This document shows positions 40,495 to 49,500 of a stretch of 64,000 nt of DNA, in pieces. The position numbers and the translations under genes are program-made. The stretch covers positions 1,029,083 through 1,093,082 of the forward strand of contig NZ_MQVX01000001.1 of NCBI RefSeq assembly GCF_002954325.1, written 5' to 3'. How positions within the stretch are numbered: the stretch's first letter is position 1; each line of letters begins with the position of its first letter. The notes under the pieces are model-generated. The model did not search any database and was not told the origin of the DNA. It was given only the letters and a program-made list of their open reading frames with translations. The stretch is from Aureicoccus marinus (GTDB taxonomy: Bacteria > Bacteroidota > Bacteroidia > Flavobacteriales > Flavobacteriaceae).

Positions 40495-41010
40495 ATGAAA
40501 ATGTATTTTTTAATCCTGCTCCTTCTGTGGGGAGGCCTCCTGTATGCTCAGGACACTTTGAGCGTGAAAGAAGTTTACTTAGACAAGGACTTGGCCTACC
40601 AGGAAGACACCAACGGCCTTTTTACGGGAATAGTTCAAGCTAAACGAGGGAAACAAAAGACATTCTACGAGCAAGTCTACAACATGGGTGTCATTCAATC
40701 CGAGGTTGTTTATTACCGAGGGGATCACGAAAAACCCCAGTTTAGAACCTATTACCAGCCAAAAAAGCCCTGGGTTTTTCAAAAGATCTACTACTACCAT
40801 AAAAAGAAGGAAAAATACGAAATCACTTCCTTTGACCAAGACGGTAAAAAAGTGCTCATTCAGCGTTTTGAAAAGGGTAAACTCACCTACAGTTGCGAAT
40901 ACGACGGTATAGTTAAAAACGGCCAAGAAATCTGTTATGCCGTAAATGGAGATCAAACAGTCCTTGAGTTTGAAAAGGGCGAAAGAATCAGTGCTTCCTG
41001 TAGAGACTAA
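40495..41010 (+). CDS. Secreted protein of unknown function
   Basis: A 171-aa protein with a signal peptide (1-18, LYAQ). The mature part has repeated strand-turn units with Tyr/Lys-rich sequence (TFYEQVYNMGVIQSEVVYYRG, KIYYYHKKKEKYEITSFDQDGKKVLIQRFEKGKLTYSCEYDG), resembling MORN-like toxin-associated or variant-repeat antigen-like segments, but without a firm family match. Probably periplasmic or outer-membrane linked. The 249 bp before it hold no gene; an AT-rich TATATTCG is present about 40 bp upstream. Confidence 0.65.
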   Translation: MKMYFLILLLLWGGLLYAQDTLSVKEVYLDKDLAYQEDTNGLFTGIVQAKRGKQKTFYEQVYNMGVIQSEVVYYRGDHEKPQFRTYYQPKKPWVFQKIYYYHKKKEKYEITSFDQDGKKVLIQRFEKGKLTYSCEYDGIVKNGQEICYAVNGDQTVLEFEKGERISASCRD

Positions 41011-41081
41011 GGATCCGGTATATGATTGATTGATTCTTTCTACCTTTAAAATCATTCAATTCAAATCCCGCTTTCGCCTCT

Positions 41082-41495
41082 ATGGAAAGTCACACAAAAC
41101 TTAGTGATTCTGAATTGCTAAGTCAATTCGAAGAGTGTTCTCTCGTACCTTCCCTTTTTTCACCTCAAGCTCACCTGGGACTGGCCTGGCTACTCATTCA
41201 GCAATACGGTGCAGAAGAAGCCGAAAAGTGCATTCAAAAATTACTCAAAGCCTATGTAAATGCATTCGGTGCACAAGACAAGTACAATACTGCACTTACC
41301 GTGGGGGCTCTCAAAGCTGAGAACCACTTCATCAGCCGAGATAAATTCAAGCATTTCCAAGCATTTATAAGTACTTACCCTCGCTTAAAAACCGACTTTA
41401 AAGGCTTAATGGCTTCTCCTTATGGTTTCGATATTTTCAATTCATCAAAGGCTAAAAGGAGTTTTTTAGAACCTGATCTATTGCTATTTGATTAA
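41082..41495 (+). CDS. Conserved hypothetical protein (helical)
   Basis: A 137-aa cytoplasmic, helical protein. The pattern HLGLAWLLIQQYGAEEAEKCIQKLLKAYVNAFGAQDKYNTALTVGAL (about 29-74) and the ending DFKGLMASPYGFDIF...FLEPDLLLFD match a widespread uncharacterised family that I know only by its HLrxAWxx and KYhxTLT signatures. No catalytic motif is evident. It has a TACCTTTA promoter box at 41041-41048. The next gene begins 16 bp after its stop. Confidence 0.75.
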   Translation: MESHTKLSDSELLSQFEECSLVPSLFSPQAHLGLAWLLIQQYGAEEAEKCIQKLLKAYVNAFGAQDKYNTALTVGALKAENHFISRDKFKHFQAFISTYPRLKTDFKGLMASPYGFDIFNSSKAKRSFLEPDLLLFD

Positions 41496-41511
41496 TATTT
41501 TATTCGTAACC

Positions 41512-42342
41512 ATGATAAAAAAAGTCTTCTTCCCATTGCTCTGCGCTGTAGTGGTTCTTTCCGCCTGTATGGATAAACAGAAGAACAATGGTTCCCCGCC
41601 ATCCAGCGATTGGAAAATAATCTTTGAAGACAACTTCGACCGAGACCTCTCTCAGTGGAACGTTTGGTACGGAGGTGCGTACAATGATGAAATCCAACTC
41701 TATAGACCTGAACAGTTAAGTTTAAAAGAAGGTGTTCTACACATCCGGACGGAACGCCAAGTCATTCAAGGCCCAACAACCAATGTGGACTCCACGCAAA
41801 AGAGCTTCGAGTATGTATCAGGTCGTATTGAGAGCAAGGAACTCTTTGGCTTTTCCGAGTTGGAAGGAGACCGAGAATATCGTTTTGTAGCGCGGCTAAA
41901 GCTCCCTAAAGGTGTGGGGATGTGGCCCGCTTTCTGGACTTATGGAGACCCTTGGCCTACCCAGGGCGAAATTGATATTCTGGAAGCCCGCGGGAATCGG
42001 CCAAAACAGTTTCAATCCAACCTCTTCTATGGCACCACCCCTGGAATTAATATGAACAAAGACACCGAAGTTGAATACGAGGCAGACCTTAACCTCACGG
42101 ATGACTTCTTTGTTTACGAAATGATCTGGAAAGCAGACCGCATTGAAATTTGGTTCGAAGGGGAATTAAAACATACCTACCTGGCCGATGCGAACAACAA
42201 CATTGATCAAATGGCTCTTAAAAAGCAGAAAGTTGTTTTTAATAATGCCGTTGGAGGCTGGTTTATCGGAAACATGAGTTCTGAGAGCTTCGGGAACTCG
42301 GCGGTAATGGAAGTGGATTGGGTACGGGTATATAAGCGATAA
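41512..42342 (+). CDS. Glycoside hydrolase family 16 lipoprotein
   Basis: A 276-aa lipoprotein (LSAC, Cys19) from ATG 41512. The GH16 jelly-roll domain has the catalytic motif GEIDILEARG near residues 147-156 (ExDxxE: nucleophile Glu and acid/base Glu), preceded by GVGMWPAFWTYGD and followed by WKADRIEIWFEGE. GH16 enzymes cleave beta-1,3/1,4 glucans, agars, carrageenans or porphyrans; the specificity cannot be read without structure. It is probably anchored at the outer membrane for polysaccharide use in a marine setting. No SusC/SusD genes are in the window. Confidence 0.9.
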   Translation: MIKKVFFPLLCAVVVLSACMDKQKNNGSPPSSDWKIIFEDNFDRDLSQWNVWYGGAYNDEIQLYRPEQLSLKEGVLHIRTERQVIQGPTTNVDSTQKSFEYVSGRIESKELFGFSELEGDREYRFVARLKLPKGVGMWPAFWTYGDPWPTQGEIDILEARGNRPKQFQSNLFYGTTPGINMNKDTEVEYEADLNLTDDFFVYEMIWKADRIEIWFEGELKHTYLADANNNIDQMALKKQKVVFNNAVGGWFIGNMSSESFGNSAVMEVDWVRVYKR

Positions 42343-42420
42343 AAACCAATTCCTGGCTGAATTTGCCCAATCTCTACTGAAACCATACGAGCCTAACTAG
42401 TTATTAATCAATATTCTGTC

Positions 42421-42428
42421 TACCTTTA
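42421..42428 (+). promoter_or_regulatory. -7 box (TACCTTTA)
   Basis: TACCTTTA 27 bp before the ATG of the alcohol dehydrogenase gene, in an otherwise empty 113-bp gap. Confidence 0.5.
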
Positions 42429-42455
42429 GGAACAACCATAGCCAAAATGTAGACC

Positions 42456-43501
42456 ATGAAAGCAGCTGTGTACCGTCGCTACGGTCCCCCAGAGATTGTT
42501 CGTGTTGAAGAAGTTCGGGAACCGAAACCCAAAGCGGATGAAATTTTAGTTGAAGTTCATGCCTCCACCGTCACCGCCGGAGATGTTCGCTTGCGCGCAT
42601 CTGATTTTCCATCCGGTTATTGGTTGATGGCCCGTTTGATGTTTGGACTTTTCAAACCCAAAAAACCATTCTGGGACATGAGTTTTCGGGCACTGTAAAA
42701 AAAGTTGGCAAGCGTGTAAAACATTTCCAAGTAGAAGACCAAGTCTTTGGTACAACCACGATGCTAAAGGCCGGAGCGCATGCCGAATATGTTTGCATCC
42801 CGGAACAATGGAAACACGGCGTCCTGCTCCATAAGCCAGCTAAACTGGATCACCGACAATCTGCTGCCTTACCTATTGGAGGAATGACCGCTTTATACCT
42901 CTTAGAAAAAGCCCGTCTAAAGCCTGGACAAGAAGTCCTTGTATATGGAGCTTCAGGAAGTGTGGGCAGCTATGCCGTTCAAATTGCAAAAATTCTTGGA
43001 GCTCGAGTAACAGCCGTCTGCAGTGCGCCAAATAAAGAAATGGTAGTACAGCTCGGGGCGGATGACGTAATCGACTACCACACTGAAGATTACAGCAAGC
43101 GCAAGAGAAGTTTTGATCTGGTTTTTGATGCGGTGGGTAAAACCACTAAATCCGATGCCAAACGAGCCTTGAAACGCAGAGGTTCCTTTGTGACCGTTGA
43201 AATGATGACCAAAGAAAAGACCGAACACCTCAAGCAACTCAGCAGTTGGGCAGATGAAGGAATGTTAACGGCTTATATTGACAGAACCTACACTCTGGAA
43301 GAAATTGTCGCTGCACATCGTCATGTAGACAGTGGACGCAAGAAGGGAAATATTGTTATTGAGATTCAACCAGAATCGCACGATAAGCTCAAACGGATGA
43401 AGGAAGAAAAAGAGCAAGATGAACCGATTGAAAATGCTTTACTGGGCATTTATGAATCCGAAGTAGTTTATTCAGAAGGAACCAAAGAATCTTCTTCCTA
43501 A
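42456..43501 (+). pseudogene. NAD(P)-dependent alcohol dehydrogenase (quinone oxidoreductase type), frameshifted
   Basis: A zinc-independent MDR-family oxidoreductase split between two frames. The first frame (42456-42698) reads MKAAVYRRYGPPEIVRVEEV to GLFKPKKP; the second picks up ILGHEFSGTVKKVGKRV and runs to 43501, with the NADP-binding GASGSVGSYAVQIAK and the expected end of the substrate domain. The A6 run at 42660-42665 (AAACCCAAAAAACC) is one base short; with one more A the product is a normal protein of about 348 aa. The tail after EIQPES is unusually acidic and long. I think this is a sequence error and the gene is functional in the organism, but it is given as broken because that is what the bases show. 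Confidence 0.82.
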
Positions 43502-43602
43502 GAATCAGTCACTACATTTCCTGTCACCGGTGAACTATTTTACCAATAAGTCTAGACTGATTAAAGTCTAATAATGAGTATTTCCCGTATCTTCAATAAG
43601 CA

Positions 43603-44259
43603 ATGAACAAAACCCGACCCAGTAAAAAAACGGTACGCAACACCCTCTTGCTTACTCCTTTGCTTCTTTTACTTTTCGTACTCCGTTCCAACTTGGCCAT
43701 AGAGTATACCACTCGCGATTTGACATATAATTCGCCTGAAGCAATAGTAAAGAACAAAGTAGGCCTGGTACTGGGTACCTCTAAGTATCTGCGTGATGGA
43801 AAAACGAATCTCTTCTTCCTATACCGCGTGGAAGCCGCTGTTAAGCTTTTCAAGCAGGGTAAAATCGATTACATCCTGGTCAGTGGAGATAACCGGCATG
43901 TTTCTTATAACGAGCCTAAAGAGTTCAGAAAAGAGCTACTTAAACGAGGGATTCCCAAAGACCAAATCATCCTAGATTTTGCTGGTTTCAGAACCCTAGA
44001 TTCCATGGTGAGAGCTAAGGAAGTCTTTGGCTTAGAGAAGGTAACAGTCATTTCGCAGGAGTTTCACAACGAAAGAGCCATTTACATCGGCAGAAAATTT
44101 GGACTCGAGGCCATAGGTTATAATGCGGAGGATGTTAGCGGTTACAGCGGATTCAAGGTTAAAACAAGAGAGGCTTTGGCCAGAACCAAGGTCTTTTTGG
44201 ACCTCTTTTTAAACGTACAGCCCAAGTTTCTGGGTGAGCAGATTCCTATTGGAGAGTAG
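43603..44259 (+). CDS. sanA: ElyC/SanA/YdcF family protein
   Basis: A 218-aa protein with an N-terminal transmembrane segment (about 13-30) and a DUF218 domain. Conserved parts are VGLVLGTSKYLRDGKTNLFFLYRVEAAVKLFKQGKIDYILVSGDN (about 49-93), PKEFRKELLKRGIPKDQIILDFAGFRTLDSMVRAKEVFG and VISQEFHNERAIYIGRKFGLEAIGYNAEDV. SanA affects vancomycin entry and envelope integrity in E. coli, so an envelope role is likely. The gene stands alone and faces the decayed region that follows. Confidence 0.87.
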   Translation: MNKTRPSKKTVRNTLLLTPLLLLLFVLRSNLAIEYTTRDLTYNSPEAIVKNKVGLVLGTSKYLRDGKTNLFFLYRVEAAVKLFKQGKIDYILVSGDNRHVSYNEPKEFRKELLKRGIPKDQIILDFAGFRTLDSMVRAKEVFGLEKVTVISQEFHNERAIYIGRKFGLEAIGYNAEDVSGYSGFKVKTREALARTKVFLDLFLNVQPKFLGEQIPIGE

Positions 44260-44332
44260 TTTTATTAATAAAATCATATGGCTTAAGGTGGTTCTGATCT
44301 TCTACGGATGAAATAACAAAAAATCAGAACTT

Positions 44333-44669
44333 ATGACTGAGGAAATAGAAGACCTTATGATCATCAATTTAGCTTTAGAAATGAGCAATTTGAATGGTTA
44401 AGCAAAACAAGACCTCGGAGCTCTTTGGGGTCGCTTCTTTGACGATGGGGTCATGGCTTCAGTACCCCATAAATCTGCAGTCTCTTAACATATTACGAAT
44501 CCGATGATCGTGGAAAGTATACCCCTATAATTGGTCACCAAGTTTCTTCTCTGGACAGCATCCAGGAAGGACTGATCGGGCGCCATTTCGCGGGCGGTAA
44601 CTACACTTCATTTAAAACCAAAGGAGAAATACCAATGGCTATTGTCAATACCTGGAAGAACAAAGAACG
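44333..44669 (+). pseudogene. GyrI-like domain protein remnant
   Basis: Decayed copy of a GyrI-like protein. Frame 1 reads LALEMSNLNG, stop (TAA 44399-44401), then AKQDLGALWGRFFDDGV in the same frame and stops; a shifted frame continues TYYESDDRGKYTPIIGHQVSSL, SIQEGLIGRHFAGGNYTSF and MAIVNTW. The three blocks are in the right order for the family, so one gene with at least one nonsense codon and one frame change is the simplest view. It lacks the C-terminal IWVPI end, which is replaced by an unrelated serine hydrolase remnant. Confidence 0.75.
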
Positions 44670-44906
44670 CTGCCAGGCCATCTTCGTCTATCTCCTAATG
44701 AATAAGGGTTTGGGCTTGGTTTTGCGGTAAAAGATCCTGGCGACCCTGGAAGAGTATATGGTTGGGGCGGAGCCGTAGGCACCTACTTCAAAATCCATAC
44801 GCAACACAATATGGCTTAGGTTATGATAATGCAGCTTTCCCCCTATCGGCTTTTGGGATTGCGAGAGCGCTTTCATCGCATTGTACAAGCATCCCTTGTC
44901 GAATAA
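44670..44906 (+). pseudogene. C-terminal remnant of a serine hydrolase (beta-lactamase family)
   Basis: In one frame the bases read SPNE, stop, GFGLGFAVKDPGDPGRVYGWGGAVGTYFKI, ..NMA, stop, and MQLSPYRLLGL to a final TAA at 44904-44906. GLGFAV, YGWGGAVGTYF and the late MxQ are typical of the last part of PF00144 serine hydrolases. Two internal stops and the absence of the N-terminal SxxK part show it is dead. It directly adjoins the GyrI remnant, as if a deletion removed the 3' end of one gene and the 5' end of the other. Confidence 0.72.
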
Positions 44907-44992
44907 AGCGCAAGATTATTAGGTAATATCGTAACATAATTAACCTGCTAACGTCTACTAGGCTGAATTAAATCATCAATCAACCGATCCAC

Positions 44993-45719
44993 ATGAATCA
45001 AAAGTTCATTTTGATGACGGTCCTTTTTTGTTCCGTCAGTTTATTTGCTTCTGCACAAATCATTCAAGATACCCTTCTCTACAAAGAGTTAGCTCAAAGA
45101 GCAAAAATAGATCAATACGCGGCTAATGCCTACCCCCCCCGAATCTGAAGACATCAGTCAAAAGCGCTGGAATCAAAAGAAAGACAGCATTTTTAGAGAC
45201 AATAAGGCCTTTGCAGAACGAATATTGAATGAAAAAGGATTTCCAGGATTCGACCTTGTGGGTAAAAAAGGATCGTATGGCTATTGGCTAATGGTACAGC
45301 ATGCGGATTTTGATCCTGACTTTCAACAGCGGGTTCTCGACTCCATGAAAGTGCAACTAGAGAGAAATAATGCCAACCCCAACAATTATGCATTTTTAAC
45401 CGATCGAATCCGCATCAATACTGGGCGTAAGCAGGTATACGGAACTCAGCTAGACATCAAAATGTTTACGGGAAAGGTTAAAAGTTTACCGACCGAAAAT
45501 TGGGAAACGATCAATGAACGCCGTGCAAGTTTGGGTATGGAAACCATAGAAGAATACCTGGAATTCAATCAAGAGAGCCATATGGAAAGTAACGCCACAA
45601 TTATCCCTGGCGTCACCAATGTGATGGTTATTCTCTGTATCCTCATCTTCTTCGTTACCTCCTTGATCTTTGTCATTATTCGACGCATCAAAAGAGGAAA
45701 GAGGCGAAAGAGATCTTGA
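44993..45719 (+). CDS. DUF6624 domain protein with C-terminal membrane helix, frameshifted at C8
   Basis: The gene begins at ATG 44993 with a signal peptide (SLFASAQ) and runs IIQDTLLYKELAQRAK...AANAYPP; the frame then breaks at the C8 run (45133-45140). With seven C the protein continues ESEDISQKRWNQKKDSIF and through NEKGFPGF, GYWLMVQHADFDPDFQ, YAFLTDRI and QVYGTQ, the DUF6624 signature, to a stop at 45719 (about 241 aa). A C-terminal transmembrane helix with a basic tail (IIRRIKRGKRRKRS) is an addition relative to the usual family layout. This is the only break here that needs one base too many, rather than one too few. The shorter reading from 45126 lacks the signal peptide. Confidence 0.78.
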
Positions 45720-46145
45720 TTAAGGATTCGCCCAGTAGTCCACCACAAAGACTTTCTCCAGATGAGCACCTAAACTGGCCACAAAGGCCTGATGCGCGGG
45801 ATGGGGAGTATAGATACTATCCCGGTCTTCTTCCGAGGCAAAAGTCAATAAGTAGCAGTGGGTAAAATCCTGGTGAAATTTCTCGGGACTGTCATTGAGT
45901 CCCCATTCAAAATCTTGGATCACCGGAATGGAATCCGCCAGGGCATTGAAGGATTGATTCAATCGTTCTACGTCCTCCGGGGCTGCATCGTCATTGAATT
46001 TGAAAATGACGACGTGCCTAAGGCGTTTTTCTTCTTTTGATTCTTTCACGACTTCAGCTTCTTGAGGTTCTTCCTTTCTCTCCTGTACACAGGCGAATAC
46101 TACCGCCGATAAGGCAATGAGGAATAAGGTGTTTTTCCATTTCAT
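45720..46145 (-). CDS. Dabb-family (stress-responsive A/B barrel) lipoprotein
   Basis: A 141-aa SPII lipoprotein (VVFAC, Cys19; start MKWKNTLF at 46145, another ATG at 46154 would overlap the upstream gene). After an acidic linker the Dabb barrel follows: LRHVVIFKFNDDAAPEDVERLNQSFNAL (about 42-69), FEWGLNDSPEKFHQDFTHCYLLTFASEEDRDSI and PHPAHQAFVASL with the usual PxH. Dabb domains form small dimeric barrels and may bind small molecules. Its last codon abuts the DUF6624 stop on the other strand. It is probably co-transcribed with the phytanoyl-CoA dioxygenase-like gene upstream. Confidence 0.85.
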   Translation of the reverse strand: MKWKNTLFLIALSAVVFACVQERKEEPQEAEVVKESKEEKRLRHVVIFKFNDDAAPEDVERLNQSFNALADSIPVIQDFEWGLNDSPEKFHQDFTHCYLLTFASEEDRDSIYTPHPAHQAFVASLGAHLEKVFVVDYWANP

Positions 46146-46147
46146 AT

Positions 46148-47119
46148 TTACCATTTTTTAAGGCCTAATAATTTTTCGCCTAGTGGATTCAATTCTGCCG
46201 TCTCGTATTTGGTCTGTTCCCAATTCCGCGGGTCTCCCGGAAAGGCATACCCTTCTGGCGCAATCCTGTTCTTCCAGGAATTCACGCGCCAATCACGCAA
46301 AGCCTGGTCTTCTTCTTGGGCAGGCATCATCGAAACATACTGGGCTACCCGCACTTTATCACCGGAGTGATTCGGCCGAATCCCGTGTGGCTCAGAACTG
46401 TTGAAGATAAGTAGATCCCCAGCTTCTAAAGGCACTTTAACCAATTTGTCTTCCAAGCCTGTTATATCGGGCTGAAAATGATCTCGGTCTTCTGGTTGGG
46501 TAAGTTTCCAGCTGTCATAATTTCTAAAGAGCCAGGGAATACACTGAAACCCACCCATGTTCTCATCGGTTTGATCCGCCAAAGCCAACACTCCCTGTAC
46601 ATTCTGAGGTTTGGTTTCGGGATCGTAATCCCAATGAATAAAACCCTTGTATTCAAATCCGGGGCGGATTGGAAAGTTCAGGTTGGCTCTATCGATGGTA
46701 ACCCACAGTTTTTCAGTCCCCCAGATATCTACGAAGGCATCGTAGACTTTTTGTGTCTGTCGGTTGTTCCATAAGTGCTGGTTGTTATAGACCTCCACCA
46801 TACCGGTTCCAGCCAGTTCTTTCATTTGCATTTCGGCCCGAGGAGCGGTGTACCAGGTTTCTGGATTCGCCGGATCTTTCTCTTCAAATTCCCAAAGGAA
46901 GTCGGCCGTAGCTAGGGCTTGTTCTCGAGGGACCGCATTCTTGATTACAATATACCCGTTGTGCTTCCAGAACTCCCAATCCTCTTGACTGAGTACACGT
47001 AGTTGGTCTGGGGTCGCATTTTCTCTTAGCTTCTGATTACTGCTCTTTGCGGTAGATGGGTTTCCGGGGATATCCTTGTGCTGATTATCCGGAACCATGG
47101 TTTGTTTGTCTTTACTCAT
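46148..47119 (-). CDS. Phytanoyl-CoA dioxygenase (PhyH) family protein
   Basis: A 323-aa Fe(II)/2-oxoglutarate-type dioxygenase from ATG 47119 (MSKDKQTMVPD). The catalytic site is visible: HWDYD (His and Asp of HxD, about 183-187) and distal His and Arg around EPHGIRPN (near 245-252). WKHNGYIVIKNAVPREQ (about 48-64) is the standard PhyH opening. It is cytoplasmic; the substrate is not known. It is divergently transcribed from an AraC-family regulator 127 bp away, a classic arrangement for local regulation. Confidence 0.88.
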   Translation of the reverse strand: MSKDKQTMVPDNQHKDIPGNPSTAKSSNQKLRENATPDQLRVLSQEDWEFWKHNGYIVIKNAVPREQALATADFLWEFEEKDPANPETWYTAPRAEMQMKELAGTGMVEVYNNQHLWNNRQTQKVYDAFVDIWGTEKLWVTIDRANLNFPIRPGFEYKGFIHWDYDPETKPQNVQGVLALADQTDENMGGFQCIPWLFRNYDSWKLTQPEDRDHFQPDITGLEDKLVKVPLEAGDLLIFNSSEPHGIRPNHSGDKVRVAQYVSMMPAQEEDQALRDWRVNSWKNRIAPEGYAFPGDPRNWEQTKYETAELNPLGEKLLGLKKW

Positions 47120-47246
47120 ACCTTCGATTCTATAGGTCAAAGATCCGTCTTAATACAGGGAGTGCTTTTCCTGTTTTTAGCCATTACTTGTACTATATTG
47201 ATATTTTATATCTTTATAGCTACCTCAAAGTCTAATTTAGTATTAA

Positions 47247-48104
47247 ATGAAGGCTCAATTAGAAACCATCACCAATCAGCTCGATCGCTCCTTCAGCATG
47301 ATGTTTAATCCTCGGCTGAGCGATCTTTTTTTCTGGCATTCGCATCCGGAATACGAATTGGTATACATCAAAGCCAAGGAGGGAACCCGACACGTTGGAG
47401 ATCATATTTCTAACTATACCCATTTTGATCTGGCCCTGATTGGCTCCAATATTCCTCACCTGAATTTTGATTATGGTTTACGTACAGACTACCAAAAAGT
47501 AGTCGTTCATCTCAAGAAAGAGTTCGTGGAGCAACACCTGGTCAATACTCCAGAAATGCAGAAAATTCAGGAGCTCTTCACCCATTCCAAACAAGGCGTT
47601 GTCTTTTCTTCTCAAGAGGCAGCGGACATCGGAGAGCAACTGTTCAGCTTAGAGGGTCTTCCGCCCTTTGAGCAGTACTTACAGTTGATACAGAGTCTTC
47701 AGGCTCTGGCATTGGTAGAAGAAAAAGAATTCCTCCACGCTACACCCTACTTGAACAGGGCCCGAAATAAGGAACAGGAACGCATGCGTCTGATTCACGC
47801 TTTTATCGATCAAAACTATCAACGCAAGATTGATCTACAGGAATTGGCGGAGCTGTGCTTTATGACTAAAGAAGCTTTTTGCCGCTACTTTAAAAAGAGT
47901 AGCCAATACACCTTTGTCGAGTTCTTAAATCGGTACCGGGTGAGCCAATCCAAACGCTATTTGATGTCTGGGGCTAGTGTGAGTGAAGCTTGCTTTAAAT
48001 CGGGCTTTCAAAGTCTTTCTTATTTCAATCGTATTTTTAAAAAGGTGACCACTGAGAACCCCAGTCACTTTCGCAACCGATACCAATCCAATAGCAACCC
48101 ATAA
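47247..48104 (+). CDS. AraC family transcriptional regulator
   Basis: A 285-aa regulator. The N-terminal cupin-like effector domain has FFWHSHPEYELVYI (27-40) and GSNIPHLNFDY. The C-terminal double HTH has LIHAFIDQNYQRKIDLQELAELCFMTKEAFCRYFKKSSQYTFVEFLNRYRV and the second helix pair with LMSGASVSEACFKSGFQSLSYFNRIFKKVTTENPSHFR. Divergent from the PhyH gene, so PhyH (with the Dabb lipoprotein) is the probable target. A TATCTTTA box lies about 35 bp upstream (near 47211). Confidence 0.92.
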   Translation: MKAQLETITNQLDRSFSMMFNPRLSDLFFWHSHPEYELVYIKAKEGTRHVGDHISNYTHFDLALIGSNIPHLNFDYGLRTDYQKVVVHLKKEFVEQHLVNTPEMQKIQELFTHSKQGVVFSSQEAADIGEQLFSLEGLPPFEQYLQLIQSLQALALVEEKEFLHATPYLNRARNKEQERMRLIHAFIDQNYQRKIDLQELAELCFMTKEAFCRYFKKSSQYTFVEFLNRYRVSQSKRYLMSGASVSEACFKSGFQSLSYFNRIFKKVTTENPSHFRNRYQSNSNP

Positions 48105-48114
48105 AGTCAAAGTC

Positions 48115-48567
48115 GTGGAATTAACAGAAGACATGAAAAAAGCGATCGACCAAAGTGTTCTATGCTGGTTAGCCACGGCTTCTGCCGAGGGTGTGCCCAA
48201 TGTATCCCCCAAAGAAATTTTTTGTTGGCAAAACCAGAGTACCATTTTGGTAGCTAATATAGCCTCTCCAGGGAGTGTTAAGAATATCAAACAGAACCCC
48301 AGGGTATGTCTGAGCGTCTTGGATATATTGGTTCAAAAGGGGTATCAACTCAAAGGAACTGCCCAGATTATAACGGAAAAAGAGGAAGAGTTTAAATCCT
48401 TATCGACTCCCCTTCGGAATCTAGCAGGACCTGATTTTCCCTTCTCGTCTCTGACCAAAATAGTGATTGAAACCGCTAAACCGATTATTGCACCGCGCTA
48501 TCTACTGTTTCCGGAGACAAGCGAGAAAGACCAGATTAAATCGGGTAGAAAACTGTACGGGTTTTAA
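48115..48567 (+). CDS. Pyridoxamine 5'-phosphate oxidase family protein
   Basis: A 150-aa flavin-type split-barrel protein. It reads CWLATASAEGVPNVSPKEIFCW (17-38) and ANIASPGSVKNIKQNPRVCLSVLD (47-70), the conserved opening of PPOX-like proteins, followed by GYQLKGTAQI. It could bind FMN or F420; the substrate is unknown. It starts with GTG 48115 or ATG 48133 and lies 10 bp after the AraC gene, so the two probably share an operon. Confidence 0.82.
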   Translation: MELTEDMKKAIDQSVLCWLATASAEGVPNVSPKEIFCWQNQSTILVANIASPGSVKNIKQNPRVCLSVLDILVQKGYQLKGTAQIITEKEEEFKSLSTPLRNLAGPDFPFSSLTKIVIETAKPIIAPRYLLFPETSEKDQIKSGRKLYGF

Positions 48568-48598
48568 TTTTTGTCTGCTTAACTTAGTAAGCAAACTG

Positions 48599-49150
48599 AT
48601 GTCAATGAGCACCTTAGATGCCAAGTTAAAAAAAGACCGCATCCCCTTTACCAAAGAAGGGAGCCGCTATATTCTTCAGTCGGCCAAAATTGATTTTTTG
48701 CGCTATCTCTGGGCTGTAGTCTTGCCGGGGCTAGCTGGCATAGGAATTCTGGCCTACAATATTTTACAATTGAGTATCGAAGGGGGCCGTAGTCGATTAT
48801 GGATTGCTTCAATCGGTTTTATTGCAACCTGTCTGTATAACTATAATCATCACCGTAAAACGAGAAAGGCCAATAGCAATACGATCATCCTGGAAAACAA
48901 CCTTATTCGGATCAAGGACCAACAGAGCTTTCAATCTTTCGACTCTCACAATACCCACAGTATTCAAGGCCTTGTCGAATCGATGGATGATGGTATCACC
49001 ATTGGTCAAGTACAACTCCTTGACCACAGCGGAAAAGCCCACACCCTCTTGGGGTTTAAAGACAAAGGAGAAGAATTCGTTAAGTCCAATTTACAGTGGT
49101 ACATGAACTACTTTGAATCGCATTTACAATTAGAAACTCATTCGAAATGA
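48599..49150 (+). CDS. Two-helix membrane protein, unknown function
   Basis: A 183-aa protein from ATG 48599 (a second in-frame ATG at 48605). Two transmembrane helices (about 41-62 and 70-90) are followed by a soluble C-terminal part with IILENNLIRIKDQQSFQSF, resembling PH-like membrane-associated domains, but no named family is seen. It overlaps the next membrane protein gene by 4 bp (ATGA), so the two are translationally coupled. Confidence 0.7.
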   Translation: MSMSTLDAKLKKDRIPFTKEGSRYILQSAKIDFLRYLWAVVLPGLAGIGILAYNILQLSIEGGRSRLWIASIGFIATCLYNYNHHRKTRKANSNTIILENNLIRIKDQQSFQSFDSHNTHSIQGLVESMDDGITIGQVQLLDHSGKAHTLLGFKDKGEEFVKSNLQWYMNYFESHLQLETHSK

Positions 49151-49500
49151 ATAAAAAACTGAGCTCTCGGCTGATTGCTTTATTAGCGGTTTTTGCCTTG
49201 CTTCTTCTCTTGGTAAAAATCTCTACCTATTTTGTCTCTTACAGTGCATCAACGGTAGAATGGATAAACATTGGGATGTTTTGTCTTATTGGAATCGGTT
49301 ACCTCATTTATGCCTTTACCCTCGACAAACCCGGGATTCAAATCCTTGTTTTTGCCTGTGGGTGCTTCCTCATTGCGATGAACTTTATCCAGTGGGAGTA
49401 CGGAAGTCCTGTAGGGATTGCCTGTATTTTGATTCCCGCTTACTTCATCAAAAGGTTTTCGAAAAAAGAAGATTTGGAACGTTTAGATGCTTCCAATTAA
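49147..49500 (+). CDS. Four-helix membrane protein, unknown function
   Basis: A 117-aa protein with four hydrophobic helices (about 8-30, 39-58, 64-82, 84-103) and a basic/acidic tail (KRFSKKEDLERLD). No named domain. Its ATG overlaps the stop of the previous gene by 4 bp and its own stop is directly followed by the ATG of the sulfurtransferase (TAAATG), so three genes lie in one tight operon. Its partner is probably the two-helix membrane protein. Confidence 0.7.
   Translation: MNKKLSSRLIALLAVFALLLLLVKISTYFVSYSASTVEWINIGMFCLIGIGYLIYAFTLDKPGIQILVFACGCFLIAMNFIQWEYGSPVGIACILIPAYFIKRFSKKEDLERLDASN

Noticed and set aside
44333..44906. New bifunctional GyrI-serine hydrolase gene
   Set aside because: Multiple stops and frame changes and the loss of both the GyrI end and the hydrolase start make a working gene unlikely.
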